From Bacteroidota bacterium (lineage in GTDB: Bacteria; Bacteroidota; Bacteroidia; Cytophagales; Cytophagaceae): a stretch of DNA of 64,000 nt. Position 1 is the first letter of the stretch. The number at the start of each line of letters is the position of its first letter. Of this stretch, positions 9,201 to 19,700 are shown one piece after another. The translations under genes were made by a program, and so were the position numbers. Where the stretch lies: the NCBI GenBank assembly GCA_023428135.1, contig JAEYZG010000052.1, positions 1-64,000 of the forward strand. The letters run 5' to 3'. The notes beneath the pieces are model-generated. The model saw only the letters and a program-made list of their open reading frames with translations. It was not told the origin of the DNA and made no database searches.

Positions 9201-11858
9201 TCAACAAATGAGGATTTTAAATACATCGTTGTTGATGTGGGTCCCGGTGTAAGCACGGAGGATTTTAAGAAGAAGTATTTGAGAGATATAAAATCTGGTG
9301 GACAAGAGTTGTATTTTAAATTTAAAGTCAATCTTGGATCTAAAAACTGGAATGATTTAACTTATAATCAAAAGACGGAATCTTCAGATTTTGTTCCCGG
9401 ATATGTAAATATAGTGAATGCCGAAGTTCGAGGCAGTAAAGCATTTCTTGAAATGCAGCTTGTACCGATAGGAGATAGAGGGGAAGGAATTAAGATCAGC
9501 CCAATTGCAAAAGCAGCACTTCAATTTGTTAGGTTGTATAATCCTCGTTTAGCTTATGGATTGACAGATATAAACGATGGAGCAGTAGATCAGGTTCTTT
9601 TAAGTATTATTAATTCAAGTCCCACTAAAAACCTGTTTGCGATAGCTAAAGGAATCAATAAACATATGATGGATAATCAGCTATGCCGGGAGTTTATTGC
9701 AAAGGAATCATTTATCCGTCTTTACAATCCTAACGGAAGAAAATTCGGAGGTGGATGCAGGGTGGCATCTATTCAGGTTCTTGATAATTCTTCCAAAGTT
9801 TTAGCAGATGATAGGGAGGGTGTATATGGGCAGAAATATAGTTATACAACCACGGATCAAGATGGAAAAGTTATTAGCTCCGGAGTTGCAAGCTATGAGC
9901 CTTTAATTGGTGGTGATGAAAATCCCCATCGTAGGCCTGTTGCTTATGGGACTAAACAGGAAAAGCTTCTGGTGCCGGATGATAGATTCTACTTGGAAGA
10001 ACCTTTTGGGGAATGCTTTTTTCCTGGTGCATCCGTGGGATATAGTAAGGTTACTGTTCAGAGTATAAATGAAGTTCCTACAGACGAGGAAGAAGACGAC
10101 GAGGAAGAAGAGGAAGATGAAGAAGATGAAGAGGAAGAAGGAGAAGAAGAAGAAGAAGATTTGATTAAAGAACCTTTTTCCAAATCCGGCTCTGTTGTTC
10201 ACGAATTTTATACTGCTAAAGATTTTCCAACTATTGTAGATAGGACTGACCTCCAATTATTGCCTAAGAAATCAAATATTGCCTTAAGGCTCTTGAAAAT
10301 TCAGCAGAAAGATTATATGAATGCGAGTCAGGGCTATGTTATAGAATTAAATGACATGCATGGAAAGCCTAAAGCTCAATGGGTTTATGGACATGGTCAG
10401 AAGACTTATATCTCAGGGGTAGAGTATAAATACAAAAGATCAGGAAACAGACTTGTTAATGATGCAACTATTATTCTTCCTGACGGACGAATTTCAAATG
10501 CTAAGATAGGGGTTGATTTTGACTTTGTAGCTGATATGCGTCGACAGGAATCTACGACTGAGAGTTTTGGCATAAATGGAAACCTTGCAATGTTCCTTGC
10601 TGCAATCCTCCCGGCATCTGTTCCACTTATACTCCCGGCATATGCCAAGGAAGAAACCAGATTCCGTTCCTCTGTAACAACAAAGGTGATTAATAGATAC
10701 GGTTTACTCGATGAAGTAATCGCTTACGACCTTGGATCTAAAGTAGCTACACAGAACATTGGATATGATGGAGAAACAGGAGAGGTACTTGTAACTAAAG
10801 TTCAGAATAACTTTGATGATCCGCTGTATAACTTTACATTCCCTGCTCATTGGGCTCACAACAGGATGGGCCCTGCATACCAGAATATCGGGGTGGAATT
10901 TTCTCTGGAATTAGCTTCGGGTACAGCTACATCCTCTTCTAACCCATTTGAAGTAGGAGATGAACTTATCGCAATCTATAATAAAGACCTTGACGACCCT
11001 ACAAAGAAAGATGCAGTATTAGAAGAAATGAAGTACAGGTTTTATGTAGTAGAGAAGACCAAAACCAAGGTAACCATTTTGGGAGGTAAAACATCGGGGA
11101 CTAATCCTAGCTCTACTCTTTTAAATGGAAAAACAACATTTAAAATTATTAGATCTGGTAAAAGAAATATGTCCAATATTCCTGTTGGAAATGTGGTTTG
11201 TTTAAAAAATCCATTAAAGGCAGACAATAGTGATCAGTTAAAGGCGAAGATTGATTTTGCAGCTTTTGATCACATGGTGTTGTCTGCAAGTGCTTCTGAA
11301 TTCAGTGATGACTGGAAGATATTCTGTGCCTGTGATATTGATATGGGACAATACTATAACCCCGTTTACTATGGAGCCAAAGGTATATGGAGGCCCAAAA
11401 AGTCCTATACTTTCCTTACAGACAGATCTAAAACAAGTATTGAGGCAAACTTAAGAAAAGACGGTTATTTCAAAGGATTTAATTCATTCTGGAAAACTCC
11501 GACATCAGGAAGTACAGTCTGGGAAAGTGATATAGCAAACTGGCAATGGACTTCAGAAATCACTTCTTATGATCCTTATGGAGGAAATGAAATGGAAAAT
11601 AAAGATCCATTAGAGAGATATGCTAACTCAGGTAGCGGTTTTAATCATCAGGTGCCAGTAACAGTATCTGCCAATGCTAAATATTCAGATATTCTGTTTG
11701 AAAGCTTTGAAGAGGGTGATAAAAAGTCTTGTGTTGAACAGAAGATAAAATTTACAGGTGGAACGATTGAAAATAAATCTCATACAGGAAGAAGCAGTAT
11801 TAAGATTCCTAAAAGCTCTGGAGGTTCTTCTATGACTAACTTACCGATATGTAAATAA
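6288..11858 (+). CDS. RHS-companion giant secreted protein, C-terminally truncated, 1856 aa
   Basis: A member of the very long Bacteroidota proteins normally encoded just upstream of RHS-repeat genes. After a signal peptide (best from the in-frame ATG at 6309, MKIRVFKF; the 6288 start only adds seven residues) comes the hallmark region with EPIGTSEMVDVFSGDFVYNI and SYHSGVSMDQEASWVGLGWN, resembling the start of SpvB/TcdB-type toxin subunits. Later hallmarks are HEFYTAKDFPT and YGHGQKTYISGVEYKY. An acidic tract of 26 residues (1266-1291, all Asp/Glu except one Gly) interrupts the middle. The C-terminus stops inside what looks like a jelly-roll domain (FESFEEG at 1804 onward); its expected continuation is found at the end of the next gene. 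The proposed role is a surface or secreted scaffold for the RHS protein; this is inference. Confidence 0.8.
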   Translation: MTQYNIPMKIRVFKFIALFLAVNFLAQVVFPTVAFALTGGPSQPEVESFEPIGTSEMVDVFSGDFVYNIPLLNVGNYPINISYHSGVSMDQEASWVGLGWNINPGVINRNMRGLPDDFNGNGTNGDFITKKFNIKPNRTYGITGMISPEALQFNFLSIGLGMGISFNNYRGFAMESTQHIGISAAGGNKGENTASLGLNVSTNSQEGMTIEPTVSFERRVMSSYDRDQHLGPKVGASFNSRAGLTALTLKRLGYTTNQYGEVMQQFLSKNGGSSISFVSPTYITPSTLPMQNTSVTLNLSYGATAFGTDFLLAFSGYYSEQKLRTNEMKYRSYGYMNSDQYKTVGALLDFNREKDVSFTKNTPALPVTNFTYDIYSVSGQGIGGMYRPYRNDVGTVHDSFNNNGSDSYSLGVEFGGGWVASFGLDPRVVLSNTTTSKWFNALTKKLKFQGKEDQPDNMYYEPYYFKQAGEKAVDSEFELEESFFNKIGGFDAVRTDLKSGGGFEVNTENHFKSVNGNTIPISDVINRNKRQKRNESISVLTFKEARDFAVRKSLYSETAPEKAVYKGKDHHIAEMTTVNAQGMRYVYGIPAYNNLQREVSFSTGESPKRGQLAVDYSTGLVTYSTDGSSDNSISNERGIDNYYQMNETPAYAHSYLLTSVLSPDYVDNDKIPGPSETDMGTYTLFNYEKVSDYNWRIPVGEKKANSEEGLSSLTSDDHANYVYGTKEVWYLKSIEDKNFIAEFFTGEREDGLGVVDEDGKINPNKKLKYLKEIKLYNKNDRTTPIKTVHFVYDYSLCGNLPNNSGIGIDENGRKEGQSGYDPAKNINAKKGKLTLKRIYFTYKDSKKAKFSPYDFTYHSVNPDYHIKMYDRWGNFKQLPNLSNLPAVSYDYRSNANFPYTEQDKVTADKNASAWNLTDIALPSGGSIKVKYESDDYAYVQDKEAMQMFKVAGVAQNISENVEDIHEHLYKRSTNEDFKYIVVDVGPGVSTEDFKKKYLRDIKSGGQELYFKFKVNLGSKNWNDLTYNQKTESSDFVPGYVNIVNAEVRGSKAFLEMQLVPIGDRGEGIKISPIAKAALQFVRLYNPRLAYGLTDINDGAVDQVLLSIINSSPTKNLFAIAKGINKHMMDNQLCREFIAKESFIRLYNPNGRKFGGGCRVASIQVLDNSSKVLADDREGVYGQKYSYTTTDQDGKVISSGVASYEPLIGGDENPHRRPVAYGTKQEKLLVPDDRFYLEEPFGECFFPGASVGYSKVTVQSINEVPTDEEEDDEEEEEDEEDEEEEGEEEEEDLIKEPFSKSGSVVHEFYTAKDFPTIVDRTDLQLLPKKSNIALRLLKIQQKDYMNASQGYVIELNDMHGKPKAQWVYGHGQKTYISGVEYKYKRSGNRLVNDATIILPDGRISNAKIGVDFDFVADMRRQESTTESFGINGNLAMFLAAILPASVPLILPAYAKEETRFRSSVTTKVINRYGLLDEVIAYDLGSKVATQNIGYDGETGEVLVTKVQNNFDDPLYNFTFPAHWAHNRMGPAYQNIGVEFSLELASGTATSSSNPFEVGDELIAIYNKDLDDPTKKDAVLEEMKYRFYVVEKTKTKVTILGGKTSGTNPSSTLLNGKTTFKIIRSGKRNMSNIPVGNVVCLKNPLKADNSDQLKAKIDFAAFDHMVLSASASEFSDDWKIFCACDIDMGQYYNPVYYGAKGIWRPKKSYTFLTDRSKTSIEANLRKDGYFKGFNSFWKTPTSGSTVWESDIANWQWTSEITSYDPYGGNEMENKDPLERYANSGSGFNHQVPVTVSANAKYSDILFESFEEGDKKSCVEQKIKFTGGTIENKSHTGRSSIKIPKSSGGSSMTNLPICK

Positions 11859-11877
11859 TTTTGATTTGAAATTTTAG

Positions 11878-14800
11878 ATGAATAAGAATATGAAATTTTT
11901 TAGGCCTGTTTGTTTTCTAATGTTGATTTTTCTTTTTATTACTTCAGCATCTGTTGCACAGTTAAATCCAGAGTATGGTATAGTCTTTAATACTAACGAT
12001 AATGGCTATGGATCCTTGAGACAAGCTATATTAAACGCAAATTCAACACCAAACCGCGCTTTCATTATAGTCTTCGCTATACTTGGCGATGGACCTCATA
12101 CTATAAATATTGATACCCCATTACCAGAAATTACCAATCCAGTGAAGGTTACAATTGATGCTTTTGCTTCAATTGAAACATTCTTAGACTTGGGAGGGGA
12201 GTCAGAAATTATCATTAATGCGGCAAATCCTAATTTGGAATGCTTTCAATCATCTTCAACTCCGCTTGTAATTAAAAATCTTACTATCAGAAATTTTGCA
12301 AGACCTATATATGTCAAAAATTCTAATAGTTTAGAGGTTTCAGGGACTACAATTGATTGTCCAGCTTATTTTGACAATTATTTTATGGCCATAAAAACTG
12401 AAAATACCAACGGGATTTTGTTAAAAAATAATATTATTAAAAATTACGGTTCTCCTTTAACTTGCTCAACGGGTAAAAATGTCATAATTCAAGATAATAC
12501 TTTTTCTGAAAATAGAGGGGGAAGTACAGTCACCAGTATGGAAGATCTTCTAATAAAGAATAATATAATCTCTAATAATAGAATATCTGGACTTAATATT
12601 GGTATACCATCGGGTGGCCAATCAAAAAATGTCATTATTGAGGGGAATATTATCGAAAATAATGGAAACGCGAGTGAAAGTTCACTTGGTCGTGGAATTA
12701 ATATTGTTAATAATGGTAATATGAGTAATTTCCAAATTCTGAAAAATAAAATTTCTGGTAATTTCAGTAACGGTATAGAACTAGGTCAATGCACTAATGC
12801 AGAAGTCAGAGAAAATATAATTACCTCTAATCAAAGAGATGGAATTAACTTATCATATTCAACATTAATTACAATAATAGGCAATAGGATTGGAGTTGAT
12901 CAAAATAACAATGTACTGGGGAATCAAGGGTTCGGAATAAATCTGGCTTATAATTCCAATAATATAAAAATTGGTCTAGAGCATTCAAGAAATATTATTA
13001 AGAATAATGGTTTGGGAGGAGTTAGTGTTAAAGGGGAGAAAAATAATATAGCCTATAACACTATAAGCAATAATAATTCAAAGAAAGCAATTTTTAACAA
13101 TTTGACTAGTGGAAATCATGGTAAGGCGATTCCAGAGATTACATCAATTGTGGGCATTACTATTAGTGGAACTTCTGAAACAAACGATCTTATTCAGGTT
13201 TTTTATAACGACGGGATTGCTCAAAATGCAATTTCCTTTGTTGGTGAAAAACAAGCTGTAAATGGTCAATGGTCAATTACGATTCCAATCTCCTCAGCTA
13301 CTTATAATTCTAACGGTGGGAATTACTATGTTGCCACAGCAACTGATCAACAAGGAAATACATCGGAATTATCAGCTCCATTTTTAATAAGTTCATGTAT
13401 TGTGACGACCACAGAGGATAATGGCAATAACACAACTCCTGTAATAGGCTCTCTGAGAGCTGCAATTAACTGTGCAAATGCAAAAAGTGATCAAGGCAAA
13501 GTCTATTTTGCTTTGCCTGAAGAAGGACCGTACTATTTTGAACTAGATGTGCAATTACCAAATTTGAATAACGCCCAAGGAATTATTTTAGATGGAGCTA
13601 CGCAGCTTGAGAGCAGAGCCGGGATTGGTGATAACCAAAGAATTGTTCTTCAAGGTAATGGAACTATTGATGGAATTACAAGTGAAACAAATGATATATC
13701 TCTAGTGGGTAAAAAAAACCAAATTAAAAATTTACAACTTCAGAATTTTGCTTATGGTATAAAGTTGGTCGGAGATGAGAACTTAATCAATAAGGTAGTT
13801 ATTAAAAATGCAGAAACCGGAATTGACGTATCAGGGAGCGATAATAATTTAACTGAAAATGAAATTACCAAGTGCAGTGGAAGCGGAATAGTTCTTGTTG
13901 GACAAAACTCAACGATCATTGGCAATCAAATAGGAGAGGCTTTTTCTGGTATTGCTATAGGCCAATCAAATAATATTACAGTAAGTAATAATTATCTGGG
14001 TGTTAAAAAAGACGGATCATCTAGTCCTGTAAATACAGGTATTTCATTTGGTGTAACCACAAATAGTACAATCAAAGAAAATGTGATTGGGAATGCAGGA
14101 AAGGGAGTATTAATTTCTCAATTCGTAAATTATTGTACAATTGAGTCTAACTATATTGGAGCAACACTTTCCAGGCAAGCAATACCAGTTGAGTATGGAA
14201 TATTTGTTAACGGTTATATTCCTCCGGGGGGCTCTTTGACAGGAGACCTGTTAATTACAAGTAACTTTATAGTCAATACTACAGTCAGCAGTATGTATTT
14301 AGTGAATACGAATAACAGTATTGTCAAGGATAATTTTGTAGGAACAGATGTAGACGGCAGAATATATTCAAATGGAGATTATGGCATATATTTGGCCGGA
14401 TCTAGATATAATAAGATAGATAATAATCACATTTTTTTTCATAAGAAGGATGGGATTTTTGTTACATATAATGGACGAGATGATGGAGAATTAAATTTGT
14501 TAACTAAAAATTTGATCTCTAATAATGGAGAAGCAGATAAAGCAATTAACTTGGGGCATTTTTTTTACCCAGGTAAAACCAGTGAACCAAAACCAGTATT
14601 TGATACTAATCCAACTTTGGATGGCTCAAAAAATCTTACACTTACCGGTACTTTCACTCCAGGCAAAAATGTAACAATAGAAATTTTCCTTGGAGCAAGC
14701 AGTTATCAGTCAGCGGTGCAATATCTGGGTAATGCTACAATTAATAGTGTTGCAGGAACATGGTTTTATACTGTTCCCAATATAAAATCGGAACCCTATT

Positions 14801-15990
14801 ATTTTGCGGCAACATCAACACTTATTGTGCCGGATGGAGACAATCTCAAATACAACACTAGTGAACTTAGTACCTTTACATACTGTAATTCTCCTTCCGT
14901 AAATACACCAGATTATTCGATCTATACTTTTTGTGTAGGTTTGCCTATTGCAATGACAAACTTATCAGTTTTAAAGATCAATAATCATCAACCGGGAGTA
15001 ACATACCTATGGGATATAAATAATGATAATACAATAGATGTAAGTACTCAAAATGCTTTGGAGTTATATAGATTTAATACCGAAGGAGCAGTTCCAGTAA
15101 AGCTTACGGCTAAAAACGGCTGTTATTCAAGTACGGTAGAAACAGGAGTTGAAGTTGTTGATTTAACAATAAAAACCCCTCATCCGGAAATATGTAAAGG
15201 ACAAAGCCTTCCTCTGAATGTTAAACCTCATGGCGGTGTCTTTGGTAGATTTTTATGGTTCAAAGATAATCAACCAATACCAGAGCAGCAGGCTCCTACA
15301 AATACAGTTACAGAGTCTGGTACATACAGTGTGGTTTTTAAGGATTTTAGTTGTCCTACCAATGAGTCTGATTATAATAACGCACCATCTGGTGACAACG
15401 GTAATATTGCATATTCAAAAATTGAAATTACAAAAGGAAGCTGTCCTGAGCTATCATGTGGTAACTGCATGAGTTCTTTTGTTCCGGAAAGTGAAAAAGA
15501 ATATGTGGTTTCTGTTTGGGTAAAGGAAGACTGGAATCAGCCAATGCAGGACTATTTAAATGCGGGTCTTAAAATTACTTTTTATATTGATCAGTTTGAT
15601 GGCACGTCTTTACCAGATAATTCTCTGAATCCTTTGAAAGTTGTTCCAGGAGCTCCTATGGTGGAAGGCTGGCAGAAACTTGAAGGTACCTTCAAAGCTC
15701 CGAAAAATAATGTAGGAATTGCTATTACATTATTAAGTTCTGAAGCAATAGATATTTATTATGACGACCTGAGAATTCAGAGAGACAATTCCAGCATGAA
15801 GTCTTTTGTCTATGATAAAAAGGATATGAAACTGATGTCGGAACTTGATGAAAGAAATTTTGCCACTTTTTATGAATATGATCAGGAAGGTAAACTTATA
15901 AGAGTCAAGAAGGAGACTGAACGGGGTATCATGACGATTCAGGAGTCACAGACCAATATTTATAAAGTAGAAAATCTAGATAATCAATAA
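11878..15990 (+). CDS. Parallel beta-helix (NosD-like) protein fused to RHS-companion C-terminus, 1370 aa
   Basis: A signal peptide (residues 1-28, ending near SVAQ) is followed by the motif NDNGYGSLRQAILNAN, typical of the first turns of right-handed parallel beta-helix proteins. Two beta-helix blocks rich in Asn/Ile turns (such as NNIIKNYG, ENIITSNQRDGI) occupy about residues 30-420 and 510-900, each followed by an Ig/Big-like domain (about 425-505 and 920-1000). A PKD/Ig-like stretch follows (about 1005-1180). Residues 1189-1370 are different: SEKEYVVSVWVKE, WQKLEGTFKAP, IYYDDLRIQ, then KSFVYDKKDMKLMSELDE and KKETERGIMTI. That is the standard C-terminal end of RHS-companion proteins and is missing from the gene just upstream. 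The beta-helix part is visibly richer in AAT/ATA codons than its flanks. Confidence 0.8.
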   Translation: MNKNMKFFRPVCFLMLIFLFITSASVAQLNPEYGIVFNTNDNGYGSLRQAILNANSTPNRAFIIVFAILGDGPHTINIDTPLPEITNPVKVTIDAFASIETFLDLGGESEIIINAANPNLECFQSSSTPLVIKNLTIRNFARPIYVKNSNSLEVSGTTIDCPAYFDNYFMAIKTENTNGILLKNNIIKNYGSPLTCSTGKNVIIQDNTFSENRGGSTVTSMEDLLIKNNIISNNRISGLNIGIPSGGQSKNVIIEGNIIENNGNASESSLGRGINIVNNGNMSNFQILKNKISGNFSNGIELGQCTNAEVRENIITSNQRDGINLSYSTLITIIGNRIGVDQNNNVLGNQGFGINLAYNSNNIKIGLEHSRNIIKNNGLGGVSVKGEKNNIAYNTISNNNSKKAIFNNLTSGNHGKAIPEITSIVGITISGTSETNDLIQVFYNDGIAQNAISFVGEKQAVNGQWSITIPISSATYNSNGGNYYVATATDQQGNTSELSAPFLISSCIVTTTEDNGNNTTPVIGSLRAAINCANAKSDQGKVYFALPEEGPYYFELDVQLPNLNNAQGIILDGATQLESRAGIGDNQRIVLQGNGTIDGITSETNDISLVGKKNQIKNLQLQNFAYGIKLVGDENLINKVVIKNAETGIDVSGSDNNLTENEITKCSGSGIVLVGQNSTIIGNQIGEAFSGIAIGQSNNITVSNNYLGVKKDGSSSPVNTGISFGVTTNSTIKENVIGNAGKGVLISQFVNYCTIESNYIGATLSRQAIPVEYGIFVNGYIPPGGSLTGDLLITSNFIVNTTVSSMYLVNTNNSIVKDNFVGTDVDGRIYSNGDYGIYLAGSRYNKIDNNHIFFHKKDGIFVTYNGRDDGELNLLTKNLISNNGEADKAINLGHFFYPGKTSEPKPVFDTNPTLDGSKNLTLTGTFTPGKNVTIEIFLGASSYQSAVQYLGNATINSVAGTWFYTVPNIKSEPYYFAATSTLIVPDGDNLKYNTSELSTFTYCNSPSVNTPDYSIYTFCVGLPIAMTNLSVLKINNHQPGVTYLWDINNDNTIDVSTQNALELYRFNTEGAVPVKLTAKNGCYSSTVETGVEVVDLTIKTPHPEICKGQSLPLNVKPHGGVFGRFLWFKDNQPIPEQQAPTNTVTESGTYSVVFKDFSCPTNESDYNNAPSGDNGNIAYSKIEITKGSCPELSCGNCMSSFVPESEKEYVVSVWVKEDWNQPMQDYLNAGLKITFYIDQFDGTSLPDNSLNPLKVVPGAPMVEGWQKLEGTFKAPKNNVGIAITLLSSEAIDIYYDDLRIQRDNSSMKSFVYDKKDMKLMSELDERNFATFYEYDQEGKLIRVKKETERGIMTIQESQTNIYKVENLDNQ

Positions 15991-15994
15991 GGTT

Positions 15995-16738
15995 TTGAGA
16001 CAGATAATTCAAATAGTCCTGGTCCTGTATGCTTTATTAGGAAGTCAAAGTCTTTATGCACAGGATGGAATAGGTGAACTTAAGAAAATCAACAGTACTA
16101 TGAGTGGCTTAAAAAACCTCAGTGTTGATATTTCTTATAATGTATATAAGAATTACTATGCAACAAAGGCTGTTGAAGAAACCAGGGCAACTGTAAAAAG
16201 AGCTGGAGAAAACATGCTAAATACATTTGGCAACCAGACAGTTCTTAAAAATTCCAAGTATATGGTGTATGTAGATTCGGACGAAAAAAGGATTGTCATA
16301 GACAATGCCCATATATCTAAAGTGAAGAATCAACCTGCTGGTTTTGCTAACTTTTATCAGCAGCTCGATAGCATTCTGAAAAATGCAAATGAGGTAAGGG
16401 TAAACCAATTGAATGAATTAAATAAAAAGCTGCTCATCAGTTTTGATAAGATTAAAGGATACATGGATTGTTCAAGGATAGAAATCATTTATAATCCCAA
16501 ATCATATCTCATGAGTAAAATGATTTTTTATTACAATCAGGAAATAAGTTTGCAGGACGATGGTAAAGGAAGTAAGGAAAGACCCAGATTGGAAATTTGT
16601 TTCGATAAGCTGGATACCAGGGAAATCAGCAATGATGTATTTTCGGAAACTACCTTTTTTCAGAAATCTTCAAAGGCGTTAAAGCCTTCATTGAATTATA
16701 AAAATTACGAATTAGTAGATCAGAGATTAAAAAAATAA
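15995..16738 (+). CDS. Exported protein of RHS locus, possibly LolA-like
   Basis: A 247-aa protein. The only start that keeps the signal peptide (QIVLVLYALLGSQSLYAQ) is the TTG at 15995, four nt after the preceding stop; the first in-frame ATG lies beyond the signal, so TTG is preferred. The mature part has alternating strands with a central acidic/Lys region and resembles, only in general layout, LolA/LolB-type lipid-carrier folds (STMSGLKNLSVDISYNVYKN at the start). I do not recognise a named family with certainty. Similar small exported proteins often sit between the companion gene and the RHS gene in Bacteroidota, and here it lies 4 nt before the RHS gene, so a helper role in export or assembly is inferred. 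Confidence 0.7.
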   Translation: MRQIIQIVLVLYALLGSQSLYAQDGIGELKKINSTMSGLKNLSVDISYNVYKNYYATKAVEETRATVKRAGENMLNTFGNQTVLKNSKYMVYVDSDEKRIVIDNAHISKVKNQPAGFANFYQQLDSILKNANEVRVNQLNELNKKLLISFDKIKGYMDCSRIEIIYNPKSYLMSKMIFYYNQEISLQDDGKGSKERPRLEICFDKLDTREISNDVFSETTFFQKSSKALKPSLNYKNYELVDQRLKK

Positions 16739-16742
16739 ATAG

Positions 16743-19700
16743 ATGAGTAAGCATTTTTCTTTTCTAAAATCCATTTTTATTCTAATAATCGGGATTCCTT
16801 TTTTCGCTTTTGCAGGTAATGAAAAGTACATAGCCCGGAAAGCCGGATCGGAAATTTTTCCTCAGGCAAACATAAGTATTCAGGATAAAAATTTTCCTAA
16901 CGTATTAAGCAATGCTCAATATGTTAACTCCAAAGGTATTATTATGCTGTCCATTGACCAGTATAATAAATCTCTGCCTCTTAACTTAGATCAATCCGTT
17001 GAGTTTAGTGTTGAGTACTATAAGAAAGATGGTACTAAGGTAAGCCCTTCTATCGGCCCAATAACTTTGTCGGTCAGCAATATAAATGCAAAGGTTAAAG
17101 ACAAAGATTATATTGTAATAGACGATGCTATAAATGATCCTTATAGTATCTCTGTTACTGTAACGAAGGTGAATGGAAGTGCCGTTGCCTCAACATTTTT
17201 GTCCCCATATGTTAATTTTGAAGTTTCGATAGAAGTAGAGAGGTATTATAATCTGGATCTTGTTTCCGTTCCATTTGCTTCGGGATCCGGAAAAATTCAG
17301 GGTGAGAAAGTTAATAAAAGTTTATTCTTGAGTTGGGACCATCTTCACGGAGCGGAAATCTATGACCTGGAGTATACTTATGTCGATGATTATTCTCTAG
17401 TCAGTCTTGATACCAAGGCTGATGCAAGCACATTAAATTATGATTTCACGTTTAACAGTACAAGAGTAGTAACAGATAAAAACTATTATGAAATTCCATT
17501 AACTTACGATAGAGGATATCTTCTTTACAGAGTAAGAGGAAAAGGTAAGGCCTTTGGAACTACCTTATATGAGGTTGCAACAAAATGGTCATCTGAAAAT
17601 CCTTCATTTGGAACTACAGTAAGCTCCTTTGTAGATAAGTTTGCTATTGAAGGAAAAACAATAAACAATTTTCAGGTTACTTCTTCATTTGCAGAAGAGG
17701 GAAAAAGAAAAGATGTAGTTTCGTATTTTGACGGATCACTTCGCAACAGGCAAGTTGTGACGAAATCCAATTCAACGAATCATTATATTGTTGCAGAAAC
17801 ATTTTATGACAAAGAAGGACGTCCTATTGCTCAAACATTGCCTGTTCCGGTCTCTGGGAAAAAAGACTTTTCTTATCTTGAAAAATTTCATATTCTAGAT
17901 GGAACAGACAGGGGAGTATCGAAGTCAGATTTTGCAGGTACAGGTTGTACTTCACCTGCTCCAAAATTTAGTAATACATCGGGTGCTTCTCAGTATTATT
18001 CAAGTAATAATAGCTTTTTAGAAGGTGAACTTGAAAAGAAGAATTATATCCCGGATGCAGAGGGTTACCCATATACACAGACTGAATACACACAAGACAA
18101 TACTGGCAGGGTAAAAAGACAGAGTGGGGTTGGAAAAGACTTTAAGCTAGGGTCTACTCATGAAACAAAATATTTTTACGGAAAGCCTGAACAGGAAGAA
18201 TTGGATAAACTTTTTGGTAGCAATGCCGGAATAGCAGCCTACTATAAAAAGAATATGATTGTTGATGGAAATGGAGAAGTTTCCGTTTCATATCTTGATC
18301 AAACCGGAAAGGTTGTAGCGACAGCCATTGCAGGAGATTTGTCAAAACCTTCTCCTTTATTAAAACTTGATGGAGGTCCCAATCCGCAGGATATTGATGA
18401 TGTGACTATACAGGCCATCAGAAGATGCCCAAACCCGGGAAATGAAGCAGATCCTGATAATCAATATTGTAATCCTTCTAATTACATACAGGGTAATAGT
18501 CTGGTTTATTCTAAAGAACTCATAGTTCCTGTTGGCCAGACTTATAAATTCGATTACCTTTTCGAAGCAATGAGTCAGCAGGGGTGTGGGGATATCTGTT
18601 ACAATTGTGTATATGATCTGGAAATTTCATTATTAGATGAATGCGGAACGGAGAAAATCACTCCTGTCGCCATCAAAGAAATAGGAATTGGAGATAATGA
18701 TGGTATTTCCAACGCTTGCCTCTCTTCGTCTACCATTTATAGTAACCACCTGGATGAGAAGGAAATCTGGCTTGAGGCAGGCAAATACACACTTGTTAAA
18801 AAACTTACTGTCAATGAAAAGAAAATCAACGAGTATGTAGAAGATTATCTTGCCAATTGTATTAAGACTCAAGAGCAGTTTAAATTAGAAGAAAACGAAA
18901 ATATAGAGTTTAATTCTCTTTGCGAGGAATTAACATGCCAAACCTGTCTCTTGTCGCTGGGGTATGATGAAGATTTGTCTTTAGATAATAACTATACTGT
19001 TTACAAATCTAATTATCCTAATTCTACGCTTTCATTGAATGATTACGAATTGTCATTAAAAGAATGTAAAGAGCTTTGTGAACCAACCAATAATTGTGAA
19101 AATTCATATGGGATGATGTTGTCTCACATGAGTCCCGGAGGGCAATATGCATCTACAGATCCGACTTCTGAGAGCTGGAGCATGTCTGTTTTTAATAAAA
19201 ATTCCTATTTGAATAGTATTGCAGGTGATTGGGGCATACAGCGTAAGGAACTATTCAGATTCCCTAAACTCAATGGTGTAACTGTTGCATATCCTCTTGA
19301 GGATAATCAGAATCCATTCTATGTTCCTCTTCAAAAATATACCGTTGATGGAGAAAATGGACAAGAGGAAGTATACGATCCGGCAATTACAGATTTGTCG
19401 AAAATCAAAAGAGGTGATTTTGATGAAAATGGAAAGTTTACCGAAAGTGCCAGCGGAAGTGAATTAGCCATCCTGCCCGTATATCTTAAAGATTTTAAAG
19501 ATTTCGCAGCCATATGGAAATCTCACTGGGCTCAATACCAGGTTGAATATCACCCGGAATATTGCTACTATGAAACGTGCAAAAAATATAATGATATAGA
19601 CCCAACCTTAAAATATTCAAGTAATGATTTTGATGACAGGATTTCATTCATAAAAAAGTATGCTGATGCTATAAAACCAACAGGACCGGAAAAAACATTG

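Noticed and set aside
9903..10256. Antisense open frame with a Phe-rich run
   Set aside because: The Phe run is only the complement of the GAA/GAG acidic tract of the companion gene.
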